A DNA stretch of 16,544 nt, taken from positions 1 to 16,544 of the forward strand of contig CAIRYF010000218.1 of the NCBI GenBank assembly GCA_903882725.1, read 5' to 3'. This stretch comes from an uncultured Simplicispira sp. (lineage in GTDB: Bacteria; Pseudomonadota; Gammaproteobacteria; Burkholderiales; Burkholderiaceae_C). Positions 1-6,712 of this stretch are shown here, piece after piece. The notes beneath the pieces were generated by a model. That model was not told the DNA's origin. It saw nothing but the letters and a program-made list of their open reading frames with translations, and searched no databases. The position numbers were made by a program, and so were the translations under genes. Numbering within the stretch: the first letter of the stretch is position 1; every line of letters begins with the position of its first letter.

Positions 1-328
1 CCAAGCTGGTCAAAACCAAGATGGCCAAAAGCACGCTGGATGCAGGCTGGTCAATGCTAAAGACGATGTTGGAATACAAGAGCCATCAGGCCGGTATCGT
101 CTTTGAGGTAGTCAACGAAAGCTATTCAACCCAGACTTGCTCGTGCTGCGGAGTTATTGCCGCCAGCAGTCCGAAAGGTAGAGCAGGTTTGCGAATAAGG
201 GAATGGACGTGCAGCGAGTGCGCAGCGGTACACGACCGCGACGTGAATGCAGCACGGAACATTCTCGCGGCGGGACATCGCCGCCTGGCAGCAGGAATCC
301 CCGTCCTTTAGGGCGGGGAGGATGTCAA
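1..328 (+). mobile_element. Right end of an IS200/IS605-family element (tnpB-bearing), left part outside window
   Basis: The segment holds the 3' end of a tnpB gene and, overlapping its stop codon, a GC-rich hairpin (299-318) followed by GGAGGATGTCAA, which I recognise as the typical right end of IS200/IS605-type elements. The tetranucleotide TCAA at 325-328 is the probable right boundary by analogy with the family. No tnpA transposase is visible, so whether the element is autonomous cannot be judged from the window. Confidence 0.75.
3..311 (+). CDS. tnpB: TnpB (IS200/IS605 RNA-guided nuclease), C-terminal fragment cut by window start
   Basis: Only the last 102 codons are in the window, and the frame is open to the left edge, so the true start is upstream. 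TnpB is an RNA-guided DNA endonuclease encoded by IS200/IS605 elements and related to Cas12. The fragment contains the zinc-ribbon cysteine pairs (Cys codons at 138 and 147, then at 210 and 219) and, directly after, the HDRDVNAARNIL motif. Its second Asp (codon 240) is the expected third RuvC catalytic residue. The upstream segment LDAGWSMLKTMLEYKS also matches the family. The stop codon falls in the loop of the right-end hairpin, as is usual because the omega-RNA is made from the 3' end of the gene. Both catalytic landmarks present here are intact; the rest of the protein cannot be assessed. Confidence 0.9.
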   Translation, partial: KLVKTKMAKSTLDAGWSMLKTMLEYKSHQAGIVFEVVNESYSTQTCSCCGVIAASSPKGRAGLRIREWTCSECAAVHDRDVNAARNILAAGHRRLAAGIPVL

Positions 329-348
329 CCTCCACCTTGGCCCCGTTG
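190..348 (+). ncRNA. Putative omega-RNA (reRNA) scaffold and guide at the tnpB 3' end
   Basis: In characterised TnpB systems the guide RNA scaffold comprises the last ~100-150 nt of tnpB plus the element's right end, and the guide is the flanking DNA just outside the element. Here an 8-bp stem (299-306 with 311-318, one G-U pair, loop TTTA) is followed by GGAGGATGTCAA. The presumed guide starts at 329 with CCTCCACCTTGGCCCC. The 5' limit is a guess; the 3' scaffold boundary at about 328 is better supported. Confidence 0.45.
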
Positions 349-421
349 ATCTGGGACCCTGTTGATTGGCTGGTGACAGCCACAAAGCACACACGCTTGC
401 ACAATCCCACAAGGACTTTCG

Positions 422-1612
422 ATGAACTGGAACACCCAATTCACCCATATGCTGGACGAGGCTACCCAGATGATGTATGGCGGCCACTTGATGGGCGTTA
501 CGGAGGCTATGCAGCGTGCGCTGATGGGCCCGTTGTCTGCTGCGCCCGAGCAACCCCATATCAGCACCGATGTGCTGGACGCCGTACTGCCCGAGCGCAG
601 CGCACTGACGGCCTTTACCGCCGCCCACGGCAGTGCTGCTGCCGTTGCCGCGCCAGCGTCTGAGCAGCCGGGCAGTTTTGAGCGCATCACCTTTGCCCAC
701 GATGGCGCGCAACACCACTACCTGCTGTACGTGCCGCCAGGCGCGGTGGCTGGCACGCCAATGCCGCTGGTGTTGATGCTGCACGGTTGCTCTCAAGATC
801 CCGATGACTTTGCCGCCGCCACCGGCATGAATCAAGCAGCGACTGCGGCCAATGCCTTGGTGCTGTATCCGGCGCAAGCGCGCAATGCCAACCCCAGCGG
901 TTGCTGGAACTGGTTTGAGTCCAGCAACCAGCACCGTGGCCAAGGCGAGCTGGGTTTGATGGTGGCCATGGTGTGTGATGTGATGGAGCGCCATCCAGTG
1001 GATGCGCAGCGCGTGTACGCCGCCGGTATTTCTGCCGGGGGCGCTATGGTGGCTTTATTGGGGCGCGAATACCCCGATATGTTTGCCGCTATCGGCGTGC
1101 ATTCGGGCTTGCAAGCGGGCGCAGCCGACAACATGATGGCGGCGCTGTCAGCCATGAATAACGGTGCCAAACTGGGGCCGAGCAGCCCTTCTGCTCGCCC
1201 TGCCGCACATTCCAGCGGCGCGGCGCATCCGGCACTGATCGTCTTTCATGGCGATGCCGATACCACTGTCAGCGCCAAAAATGGCGAGCAACTGGTCGAT
1301 GCCGCGCTGCAAGCGGCCCTGGGCGATAAACGCGCAGCGGTGCAAGAGTCGCAGCCCGGCCAGTCAGACGCTGGTCAGCGCTTTACGCGCCACCTGTACC
1401 GTGCAGTCAACGGCGCTGATGCTGATGCTGATGGCGATCACCGTGCAGCTGATGTGCTGGTGGAGCACTGGGTACTACACAACGCTGGCCATGCGTGGTC
1501 GGGCGGCAGCGCCAAAGTCGGCCAAACTGACCCCCGGGGCGTCAATGCCACAAAGGAAATGCTGCGCTTTTTTTTAGAGCACCCGCGCAGCACTGCGCCA
1601 ATAACGCAATAA
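422..1612 (+). CDS. PHB depolymerase family (alpha/beta-hydrolase) esterase
   Basis: A 396-residue alpha/beta-hydrolase of the PHB-depolymerase/CE1-like esterase family, predicted to hydrolyse ester bonds of polyhydroxybutyrate oligomers or acyl-decorated polymers. The core domain runs from about residue 88 to 385. Visible landmarks are the oxyanion-region HGCSQ (121-125), the nucleophile elbow GISAGG with Ser204, the acid Asp280 in HGDADTTV, and His357 in GHAWSGG, so the triad is complete. The ~85-residue N-terminus (MNWNTQFTHMLDEATQMM...) has no signal peptide, which suggests a cytoplasmic or granule-associated enzyme. The start is supported by AAGGA at 411-415. An Ala-Asp-rich insert (GADADADGD, 331-339) comes from a 6-bp repeat in the DNA. 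The substrate is not determined by sequence. Confidence 0.88.
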   Translation: MNWNTQFTHMLDEATQMMYGGHLMGVTEAMQRALMGPLSAAPEQPHISTDVLDAVLPERSALTAFTAAHGSAAAVAAPASEQPGSFERITFAHDGAQHHYLLYVPPGAVAGTPMPLVLMLHGCSQDPDDFAAATGMNQAATAANALVLYPAQARNANPSGCWNWFESSNQHRGQGELGLMVAMVCDVMERHPVDAQRVYAAGISAGGAMVALLGREYPDMFAAIGVHSGLQAGAADNMMAALSAMNNGAKLGPSSPSARPAAHSSGAAHPALIVFHGDADTTVSAKNGEQLVDAALQAALGDKRAAVQESQPGQSDAGQRFTRHLYRAVNGADADADGDHRAADVLVEHWVLHNAGHAWSGGSAKVGQTDPRGVNATKEMLRFFLEHPRSTAPITQ

Positions 1613-1622
1613 CGCAATAAAT
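1599..1622 (+). repeat. 8-bp tandem repeat (CAATAACG x3, last copy degenerate) across the esterase stop codon
   Basis: Three consecutive 8-bp units, CAATAACG, CAATAACG and CAATAAAT, run through the TAA stop of the esterase gene (1610-1612). It is probably a replication-slippage product. No terminator hairpin is seen here. Confidence 0.8.
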
Positions 1623-1644
1623 CAACAACCTAACAACCAAAATA

Positions 1645-2364
1645 ATGGGTGTTCGAATGACCGAATCTCATCTAGGCCATGTGCTGGCCGTGCTGCGTGG
1701 GCCAGCGGTGCCGTTCACGCGGCCCGGCTCACGCAGCGCGATGGCCAAATCTCCCATCAATGGGCCCGTAGCGGTCGGTACGCTAGGCTTGGACGGTGAC
1801 GAGCAAGGCGACTTGCGCGTACACGGCGGGCCTGACAAAGCCGTCCACCAATATGCGCAAGAACATTACCCCGCGTGGCAAAGCGAGCTGGGGCCATTGC
1901 CGGTGTTGAACGCACCCGGTGCCTTTGGCGAAAACCTGTTCAGCAGCGGCATGACCGAGCACGACCTGTGCTGGGGTGACCAAGTGCGTGTGGGTAGCGT
2001 GCTGCTAGAAATCTCGCAAAGCCGCCAACCATGTTGGAAGTTAAACGACCGCTTTGGCGTGGCCGACATGGCGCAGCGCGTGCAACATACCGGGCGCTCT
2101 GGCTGGTATTACCGCGTGCTTGAACCCGGCACGCTGCAAACGGGTAACGCCTTTACGTTGGCAGCGCGCCCGTGGCCGCAGTGGTCGCTGGCGCGGGTGA
2201 TGGCGGTGCTGTACCACCAGCCGTTTGATGCCGCTGTGCTCACGGCACTGGCCGCTTTGCCGCTGACGCCATCGTGGCGCCGCTTGGTCGAGGGCCGACT
2301 GGCGCGCGGCGGTGTACTCGAAGACTGGACAGCGCGCCTAGACGGCACGCCGCATCAGCCCTGA
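1645..2364 (+). CDS. yiiM: YiiM-like MOSC domain protein
   Basis: A 239-residue MOSC-domain protein closely patterned on E. coli YiiM (224 residues). That family binds molybdenum cofactor and works with reductases to reduce N-hydroxylated compounds such as 6-N-hydroxylaminopurine. Diagnostic stretches are LGLDGDEQGDLRVHGGPDKAVHQY (split: LGLDGDEQ 48-55, VHGGPDKA 59-66), GAFGENL (92-98), and the conserved Cys130 in SRQPCWKLN, the expected cofactor-contact cysteine. The C-terminal ~60 residues (WRRLVEGRLARGGVLEDW) correspond to the YiiM 3-alpha domain. ATG 1645 has no clear Shine-Dalgarno; the in-frame ATG at 1657 with GGGTG upstream is an alternative that removes four residues. The stop overlaps the start of the next gene (TGATG), indicating translational coupling. 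Confidence 0.87.
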   Translation: MGVRMTESHLGHVLAVLRGPAVPFTRPGSRSAMAKSPINGPVAVGTLGLDGDEQGDLRVHGGPDKAVHQYAQEHYPAWQSELGPLPVLNAPGAFGENLFSSGMTEHDLCWGDQVRVGSVLLEISQSRQPCWKLNDRFGVADMAQRVQHTGRSGWYYRVLEPGTLQTGNAFTLAARPWPQWSLARVMAVLYHQPFDAAVLTALAALPLTPSWRRLVEGRLARGGVLEDWTARLDGTPHQP

Positions 2365-3068
2365 TGCCCGGCTATCTGCTGAAACACGAAAGCATTGCCG
2401 TCATTGGTGTAGACAACCTGCACATTCGCTCGCTGCTTGATCGCCAGCAATACAGCGATCCACTGGGCGCGGCCGAGCGCTTGGGCATTTCCTCGGCCAG
2501 CTGGCCGCTGTTTGGCCTGCTATGGCCGTCTGGCGCGCACATGGCGGCGCGCTTGGCCCGCCGACCGGTCACGCCGGGCGAGCGCATCTTAGAAATTGGC
2601 TGCGGCTTGGCGCTGGCCAGCTTGGTCGGCCACCGGCGCGGCGCAGACATCACCGCCAGCGACTGTCACCCCCTAGCTGGTGCCTTTTTGCGCGAAAACC
2701 TGCGCCTCAATGCCCTAACCCCCATGAAATACCGCCACGGCCAGTGGGGCGCGGCGGTGGCTGACAGCCCTGTCCACGACAGCAGCAGCCACAGCGACAG
2801 CCACGCAGTACAAGGGCTGTTTGATTTGGTGCTGGGCAGCGACTTGCTGTATGAGCGCGATGCCGACGGCGCACTGGCACGTTTTATTGCGCTGCACAGC
2901 GCCCCAGCGGCGCAGGTGTGGATTGTTGACCCCGACCGGGGCAACCGCAACGCCTTCACCCGCCACATGGCGCAGCACGGCTTTGCGTTGCAAGAAGAAC
3001 GCCTGCACACCCCGGCCAGCCCCGGGGTGCTGCGCTACAAAGGCCGAATGCTGATCTACGCGCGCTGA
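2364..3068 (+). CDS. Class I SAM-dependent methyltransferase, METTL21/family-16-like
   Basis: A 234-residue methyltransferase. The start is ATG 2364, which shares bases with the stop of the MOSC gene; a longer open frame back to 2274 would overlap the MOSC gene and lacks conserved sequence. Motif I is RILEIGCGLALASL (74-87), the acidic loop ASD (98-100) follows, and FDLVLGSDLLYERD (153-166) carries a D-x-x-Y motif (Asp160-Tyr163). That motif is typical of the family-16 protein-lysine methyltransferases (METTL21/22 type). LLWPSG near residue 52 fits the N-terminal cap of the same family. An inference from this is that it methylates a protein side chain, but the substrate is unknown and 'nicotinamide N-methylase-like' is an equally used label. 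A Ser/His/Asp-rich insert lies at about 137-150. Confidence 0.8.
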   Translation: MPGYLLKHESIAVIGVDNLHIRSLLDRQQYSDPLGAAERLGISSASWPLFGLLWPSGAHMAARLARRPVTPGERILEIGCGLALASLVGHRRGADITASDCHPLAGAFLRENLRLNALTPMKYRHGQWGAAVADSPVHDSSSHSDSHAVQGLFDLVLGSDLLYERDADGALARFIALHSAPAAQVWIVDPDRGNRNAFTRHMAQHGFALQEERLHTPASPGVLRYKGRMLIYAR

Positions 3069-3072
3069 ATAT

Positions 3073-3100
3073 TTGCAGGCGAGCCAGCTTGCGCTACCCT
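3073..3100 (+). promoter_or_regulatory. Candidate sigma-70 promoter for the NlpC/P60 gene
   Basis: TTGCAG (3073-3078), a 16-bp spacer and TACCCT (3095-3100) precede the ATG at 3108. The -10 box ends 7 nt before the start codon and there is no Shine-Dalgarno, so the transcript would be leaderless or nearly so. Confidence 0.35.
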
Positions 3101-3107
3101 TGCGCCC

Positions 3108-3602
3108 ATGCACGCACTCCATGGCTTGGTGCTGACCACGGCAATGCTGCTGGTGGGCTGTAGCACCGCTCCCCCGTCACCGCCCAAGTACCCGTCCCCG
3201 CCGACGCGCCCAGCCCCGGCGCGGATCTCGGTCGATCAGTCCAGCGACATTGCCATTCACGCCATGGGCTTGGTGGGCACGCCCTACCGCTACGGCGGCA
3301 ACACCCCCGAGAGCGGTTTTGACTGCAGCGGCCTGATTGGCTACGTCTACCAAAACCGCGCAGGCCGCGCGCCGCCGCGCACCGTAGCGCAGCTGGACCA
3401 ATGGGGCCAGTCGATTGCCCGCGAAAGCCTGCGCACCGGCGACTTGGTGGTGTTTGGCCGTGGCCGCACGCCCCACCACGCCGGTATTTATGTCGGTGAA
3501 GGCCGCTTTGTCCACGCCCCCTCCAGCGGCGGCACCGTGCGGCTAGATCGCTTGGACGGCACATATTGGTCAGCGCAGCAGGTGGCGTTTCGCCGACCTT
3601 GA
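3108..3602 (+). CDS. NlpC/P60 family lipoprotein (cell-wall peptidase)
   Basis: A 164-residue predicted peptidoglycan DL-endopeptidase of the NlpC/P60 family. Residues 1-18 form a lipoprotein signal peptide with lipobox LVGC (Cys18), so the mature protein should be lipid-anchored in the envelope. A Pro-rich linker (20-40) follows. The catalytic domain shows GTPYRYGG (57-64), FDCSG with nucleophile Cys73, GDLVVF (111-116), HHAGIYVG with His124, and FVHAPSSGG with the third polar residue His136. All expected active-site residues are present and the length fits small Spr/NlpC-type proteins. It stands alone between the methyltransferase (39-bp gap) and aroG (33-bp gap). Confidence 0.9.
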   Translation: MHALHGLVLTTAMLLVGCSTAPPSPPKYPSPPTRPAPARISVDQSSDIAIHAMGLVGTPYRYGGNTPESGFDCSGLIGYVYQNRAGRAPPRTVAQLDQWGQSIARESLRTGDLVVFGRGRTPHHAGIYVGEGRFVHAPSSGGTVRLDRLDGTYWSAQQVAFRRP

Positions 3603-3626
3603 TGCCGAGCTGTCTGGCGCGACAAT
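3599..3626 (+). promoter_or_regulatory. Candidate sigma-70 promoter for aroG
   Basis: TTGATG (3599-3604) overlaps the stop of the preceding gene. After a 16-bp spacer comes GACAAT (3621-3626). The ATG at 3636 is 9 nt past the -10 box and no Shine-Dalgarno precedes it, so the mRNA leader would be only a few nucleotides. Confidence 0.35.
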
Positions 3627-3635
3627 CAGCACCCT

Positions 3636-4745
3636 ATGACTACGCTGCACCCCCACCCTGCGCCCAAGGCGCTTTCTACCCTCGACACCACCCGCATCGA
3701 CGACACGCGCATCAAAGCGGTGCGCCCACTGGTCACGCCTGCGCTGTTGCAAGAATGGCTGCCTGCGCCCGATGCAGCGCAGGCGCTGGTCGAGTCCAGC
3801 CGCGCTGCCATCTCGCGCGTGCTGCATGGGCAAGACGACCGGTTGATCGTCGTTGTCGGCCCCTGCTCCATCCACGACCACGACCAAGCCATGGAGTACG
3901 CGCGCCAACTGCAAGTGCAGGCGCAGGCGCTGCAAAGCGAGCTGCTGATCGTCATGCGCGTGTATTTTGAAAAGCCGCGCACCACCGTCGGCTGGAAGGG
4001 CTACATCAACGACCCGCGCATGGACGACAGCTTTGCCATCAACGAAGGCGTAGAAATGGCGCGCGCGCTGCTGCTGGACGTGCTGGCGCTGGGCCTGCCG
4101 GTGGGCACCGAGTTTTTGGACTTGCTCAGTCCGCAATTCATCAGCGACCTGGTCAGCTGGGGCGCGATTGGCGCGCGCACGACCGAGAGCCAAAGCCACC
4201 GCCAGCTGGCCAGCGGTTTGAGCTGCCCGGTCGGCTTTAAGAACGGCACCGATGGCGGCCTCAAAGTGGCCAGTGACGCCATCTTGGCGGCGCAGTCGGC
4301 GCACGCCTTTATGGGCATGACCAAGATGGGCCAAGCGGCCATTTTTGAGACCCGGGGCAACGACGATTGCCATGTGATTTTGCGCGGTGGCAAGCAGACC
4401 AACTACGCCGCTGGCGACGTGGACGCCGCCTGCGCGCTGCTGCACACATCGGGCCTGCGCCCGCAGGTGATGATCGATGTGTCGCACGCCAACAGCAGCA
4501 AGCAGCACCAGCGGCAAATCGACGTCGCCACCGATGTGGCAGCGCAGGTGGCAGCGGGCGACAGCCGCATCACCGGTGTGATGATTGAAAGCCACCTGAA
4601 CGAGGGCCGCCAAGACATCGTCGTCGGTCAGCCGCTCAAGGTGGGCGTATCGGTGACCGACGCTTGCATCAGCATGGTGCAAACCGTGCCAGTGCTGCAA
4701 CAACTGGCCGCTGCGGTGCGGGCGCGGCGCGCCTTGACCGCTTAA
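3636..4745 (+). CDS. aroG: 3-deoxy-7-phosphoheptulonate (DAHP) synthase, class I AroG/AroF type
   Basis: 369 residues. It catalyses condensation of phosphoenolpyruvate and erythrose 4-phosphate, the first step of aromatic amino-acid synthesis. It aligns without gaps to E. coli AroG over much of its length with an offset of 16: the metal ligands Cys77, His284, Glu318 and Asp342 match Cys61, His268, Glu302 and Asp326, and Lys202 in KNGTDG matches Lys186. Other signatures are VVGPCSIHD, YFEKPRTTVGWKG and MIDVSHANSSKQ. The ~16-residue N-terminal extension is ordinary. Gly227 occupies the position of AroG Ser211, a residue tied to Phe versus Tyr feedback, so tyrosine control is possible. ATG 3636 is favoured because an upstream promoter fits. 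Its stop codon overlaps that of the convergent DsrE-like gene. Confidence 0.95.
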   Translation: MTTLHPHPAPKALSTLDTTRIDDTRIKAVRPLVTPALLQEWLPAPDAAQALVESSRAAISRVLHGQDDRLIVVVGPCSIHDHDQAMEYARQLQVQAQALQSELLIVMRVYFEKPRTTVGWKGYINDPRMDDSFAINEGVEMARALLLDVLALGLPVGTEFLDLLSPQFISDLVSWGAIGARTTESQSHRQLASGLSCPVGFKNGTDGGLKVASDAILAAQSAHAFMGMTKMGQAAIFETRGNDDCHVILRGGKQTNYAAGDVDAACALLHTSGLRPQVMIDVSHANSSKQHQRQIDVATDVAAQVAAGDSRITGVMIESHLNEGRQDIVVGQPLKVGVSVTDACISMVQTVPVLQQLAAAVRARRALTA

Positions 4746-5104
4746 AAGGTCAGCACCTTGTCGGCGTCCAGCGTCCAGTTGGCCAACTCGGACAAGGTGC
4801 CAATTTCCAGCCCTTTGATCAGCGGCAAATCGCCCAAACCGCGCGCCAAAGCGCAGGTGCGGCACAGCCGAATCGTGACGCCGCAGTCAACCAACTGCTC
4901 AACCATCGCTTGCAGGCCACTGCCGCTGCCGCTGCCGTCTTGCTGGTTAGGCAGGCCGACAAACGAGGCGTCAGACATCAAAAAGATGCGCAGTTGCACC
5001 TCCTCGGTGGCGTGCGCCGCCAGCGCGGCGGCCACGCGCAGGCCAGACAAACAGCGCTCGCTGCCATAGGGCGCGGCATGGATGATGATCAAAACTTTTT
5101 GCAT
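4742..5104 (-). CDS. DsrE-like (DsrE/F/TusD superfamily) sulfur-relay protein
   Basis: A 120-residue protein with the DsrE fold signature: N-terminal beta strand KVLIIIHAAPYGSERC, a middle strand VQLRIFLMSDASFVGL, and a C-terminal CRTCA motif (Cys81, Cys84) where sulfur-carrying cysteines occur in the family. Cys18 and Cys74 are additional. A Gly-Ser run (GSGSGSG, 57-63) is encoded by a 6-bp repeat and forms a flexible loop. It is the third gene of the yedE-yedF operon (55 nt after yedF), so a role in persulfide or selenide handling with YedF is inferred. A good ribosome site, AAGGAG (complement of 5111-5116), lies 6 nt upstream of the ATG. The stop overlaps the aroG stop from the other strand. 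Confidence 0.78.
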   Translation of the reverse strand: MQKVLIIIHAAPYGSERCLSGLRVAAALAAHATEEVQLRIFLMSDASFVGLPNQQDGSGSGSGLQAMVEQLVDCGVTIRLCRTCALARGLGDLPLIKGLEIGTLSELANWTLDADKVLTF

Positions 5105-5129
5105 TGAAGGCTCCTTGAATGAAGGTGGG

Positions 5130-5169
5130 TTAACGGTGATTAGTGGCGATTAGCGGAAATTAGCGGCGA
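5130..5169 (-). repeat. Four 10-bp tandem repeats between yedF and the dsrE-like gene
   Basis: On the + strand the units are TTAACGGTGA, TTAGTGGCGA, TTAGCGGAAA and TTAGCGGCGA, exactly in 10-bp register. The last unit contains the yedF stop codon (TAA on the minus strand, 5160-5162). No terminator or promoter is recognisable in it. Confidence 0.8.
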
Positions 5170-5411
5170 ATCAGGTAGCGAATTGTCGGCCCGTCTTGCT
5201 GAATTTCTAGCACCTCGTAGCCGTGGTTTTTGGCGTCCAGCGGAATGTTGTTGATCGACTGCGGGCAGTCAGACACCACTTCCAAAATCTGGCCCGGTGC
5301 CAGTTGCGGCATGGCTTCGAGCGTGGCGACAGCCGGGTAAGGGCAAGGCTCGCCGACCATGTCGAGGCGAAAGTCGGGAATGTAGGCGCTGGTCGGGGCG
5401 GGTGTTGTCAT
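5160..5411 (-). CDS. yedF: YedF, TusA/SirA-like sulfurtransferase
   Basis: 83 residues, nearly superposable on E. coli YedF (77 residues) from memory: DFRLDMVGEPCPYPAVATLE and VVSDCPQSINNIPLDA. The TusA-family CPxP motif is present as CPYP with the sulfur-carrying Cys23; Cys49 is a second conserved cysteine. The role is transfer of sulfur or selenium as a persulfide or perselenide, in the cytoplasm, from or to the partner membrane protein YedE encoded just upstream. I use ATG 5411; a longer open frame to 5627 runs into yedE and is not conserved. The 37-nt gap from yedE is A/C-rich on the mRNA and lacks a clear Shine-Dalgarno. Confidence 0.93.
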   Translation of the reverse strand: MTTPAPTSAYIPDFRLDMVGEPCPYPAVATLEAMPQLAPGQILEVVSDCPQSINNIPLDAKNHGYEVLEIQQDGPTIRYLIRR

Positions 5412-5450
5412 GGCAATTTTGGGTGTTTTTGGGTGTTTTTGGGGGCTTTT
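5411..5450 (-). repeat. 10-bp tandem repeat in the yedE-yedF spacer
   Basis: On the + strand GGGTGTTTTT occurs twice exactly (5421-5430, 5431-5440). It is flanked by diverged copies GGGGGCTTTT (5441-5450) and TGGCAATTTT (5411-5420). The array fills the spacer from the yedE stop codon to the yedF start codon. Confidence 0.75.
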
Positions 5451-6669
5451 ATGCAGCAGGTTGCAACGTGGCGGCAGCGGCATTTTGGCGCGCCTTCTTG
5501 GCAAAAAAGTGCTTTTCCCACCAGATGACCAGCGCCAGCGACAGGCCCAGCATCCCATAAGTCGCCAGCAAGCCGCCTTGGGGGCCGAGCGTTTTAAGCA
5601 GGTTGACCTTGTCGTAGTTGATGGCAATCAGCGGTGCCAAGTCGTCCCACACCAGCGCCAGCAGCGTCGAGCCAATGACGTTGCCCAGCCCCACCCACCA
5701 GTAATGCACTTGGCCTTCGACGGCGCGGTACATCCAGCCGGTCTCGCAGCCACCGGCCAGCACGATGCCAAAGCCAAACAACAGGCCGCCCATCACCGCA
5801 TTCGGGCCGGCCCAAAAGATTTTGGGGTCCAGGCCCAACTGCACATAGCTGTAGACGCCTATCGTGCCCACGGCCATGCCAGCAAGAATGGCCTTGGCCA
5901 TTTGCGTGCGCCCAGTGATCCACAGGTCGCGAAACGCCGAGGTAAAGCAGACTTGGGCGCGCTCGATGATCAGGCCAAACGCCAAGCCAAACAGCGCCGC
6001 CATGCCCAGCTTGGGCGCATCGAACATTTTGGCCATCGCCCAAACCACAAAGCCCAGAAACAGCGCCATGCCCAGGCGAAAGCGCGTTTGCGCCTGCGCC
6101 GCGTGCGCGCTCAAAGGCTGCGGGGCTGAGACCTTTTGCAGCTTCACCGGGATGCGAAAAATGGGCAGCAAACTGACTTTGGCACCGGCCAGCGAGCCAA
6201 TGGCCGTGGCAATGGCAAAAAACCAAGCGTGCAGCGAAAACTGCGGAATGCCGGTAAAAAATGCCGCCAAGTTGCACCCCATGGCCAAACGCGCGCCAAA
6301 GCCAGCAATGATGCCGCCCGCCAGCGCCTGAAACACGCGGATGCGGTGCGTCGGATGGCGCAGCTTGACGTTATTGGCCCACAGCGCCGCCGACAAGCAG
6401 CCAGCAAACATACCGATGATCATCACGCCGTCAATGCGCGTCAACGGCGTGCCCTGCATTCCCAAAATTTTGAAATAGCCCCAGCCAGAAATATCCACGC
6501 CCGCAAATTGCAGCGCGTGCCCACCCCAGCGGGTGAATTCGCCGGTCACCGCCCAAAACGTGCCGGTCAGGCCAAAGTAATAGGCCGACAACACCCCGGC
6601 GGCAATCACCGCAGGAAAGGGCGACCAAAAGCGCACCAAATATTGGTGCTTAAACTGATTCCAGGACAT
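5449..6669 (-). CDS. yedE: YedE/YeeE-family membrane transporter (selenium/thiosulfate type)
   Basis: A 406-residue polytopic inner-membrane protein, very close to E. coli YedE (about 401 residues) from the first residue: MSWNQFKHQYLVRFW... and GLTGTFWAVTGEFTRWGG. The YeeE/YedE fold is two inverted repeats with cysteines that pass thiosulfate or a selenium/sulfur species. Visible conserved cysteines are Cys91 (MFAGCLSA), Cys132 (ARLAMGCNLAAFFTG), Cys241 (ERAQVCFTSAFRD) and Cys308 (VLAGGCETGW). Pairing with yedF is the usual arrangement, and a link to selenium metabolism is known for YedE homologues; the substrate here is inferred. The start is fixed by homology, although the mRNA upstream (CTTCCTCTCCC) is pyrimidine-rich and lacks a Shine-Dalgarno. 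It heads a three-gene minus-strand operon. Confidence 0.93.
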   Translation of the reverse strand: MSWNQFKHQYLVRFWSPFPAVIAAGVLSAYYFGLTGTFWAVTGEFTRWGGHALQFAGVDISGWGYFKILGMQGTPLTRIDGVMIIGMFAGCLSAALWANNVKLRHPTHRIRVFQALAGGIIAGFGARLAMGCNLAAFFTGIPQFSLHAWFFAIATAIGSLAGAKVSLLPIFRIPVKLQKVSAPQPLSAHAAQAQTRFRLGMALFLGFVVWAMAKMFDAPKLGMAALFGLAFGLIIERAQVCFTSAFRDLWITGRTQMAKAILAGMAVGTIGVYSYVQLGLDPKIFWAGPNAVMGGLLFGFGIVLAGGCETGWMYRAVEGQVHYWWVGLGNVIGSTLLALVWDDLAPLIAINYDKVNLLKTLGPQGGLLATYGMLGLSLALVIWWEKHFFAKKARQNAAAATLQPAA

Positions 6670-6712
6670 GGGAGAGGAAGCTTTCGCAAAAACAAGTCAA
6701 TAACATAAATTG

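Noticed and set aside
1..421. A complete tnpA-tnpB transposon
   Set aside because: Only the tnpB 3' end is present; tnpA and the left end would be outside the window.
308..994. Long minus-strand open frames opposite the esterase (and similar long frames opposite aroG, yedE, permease and CoA-transferase)
   Set aside because: They are shadows of GC-rich genes, with no recognisable domains and no conserved starts.
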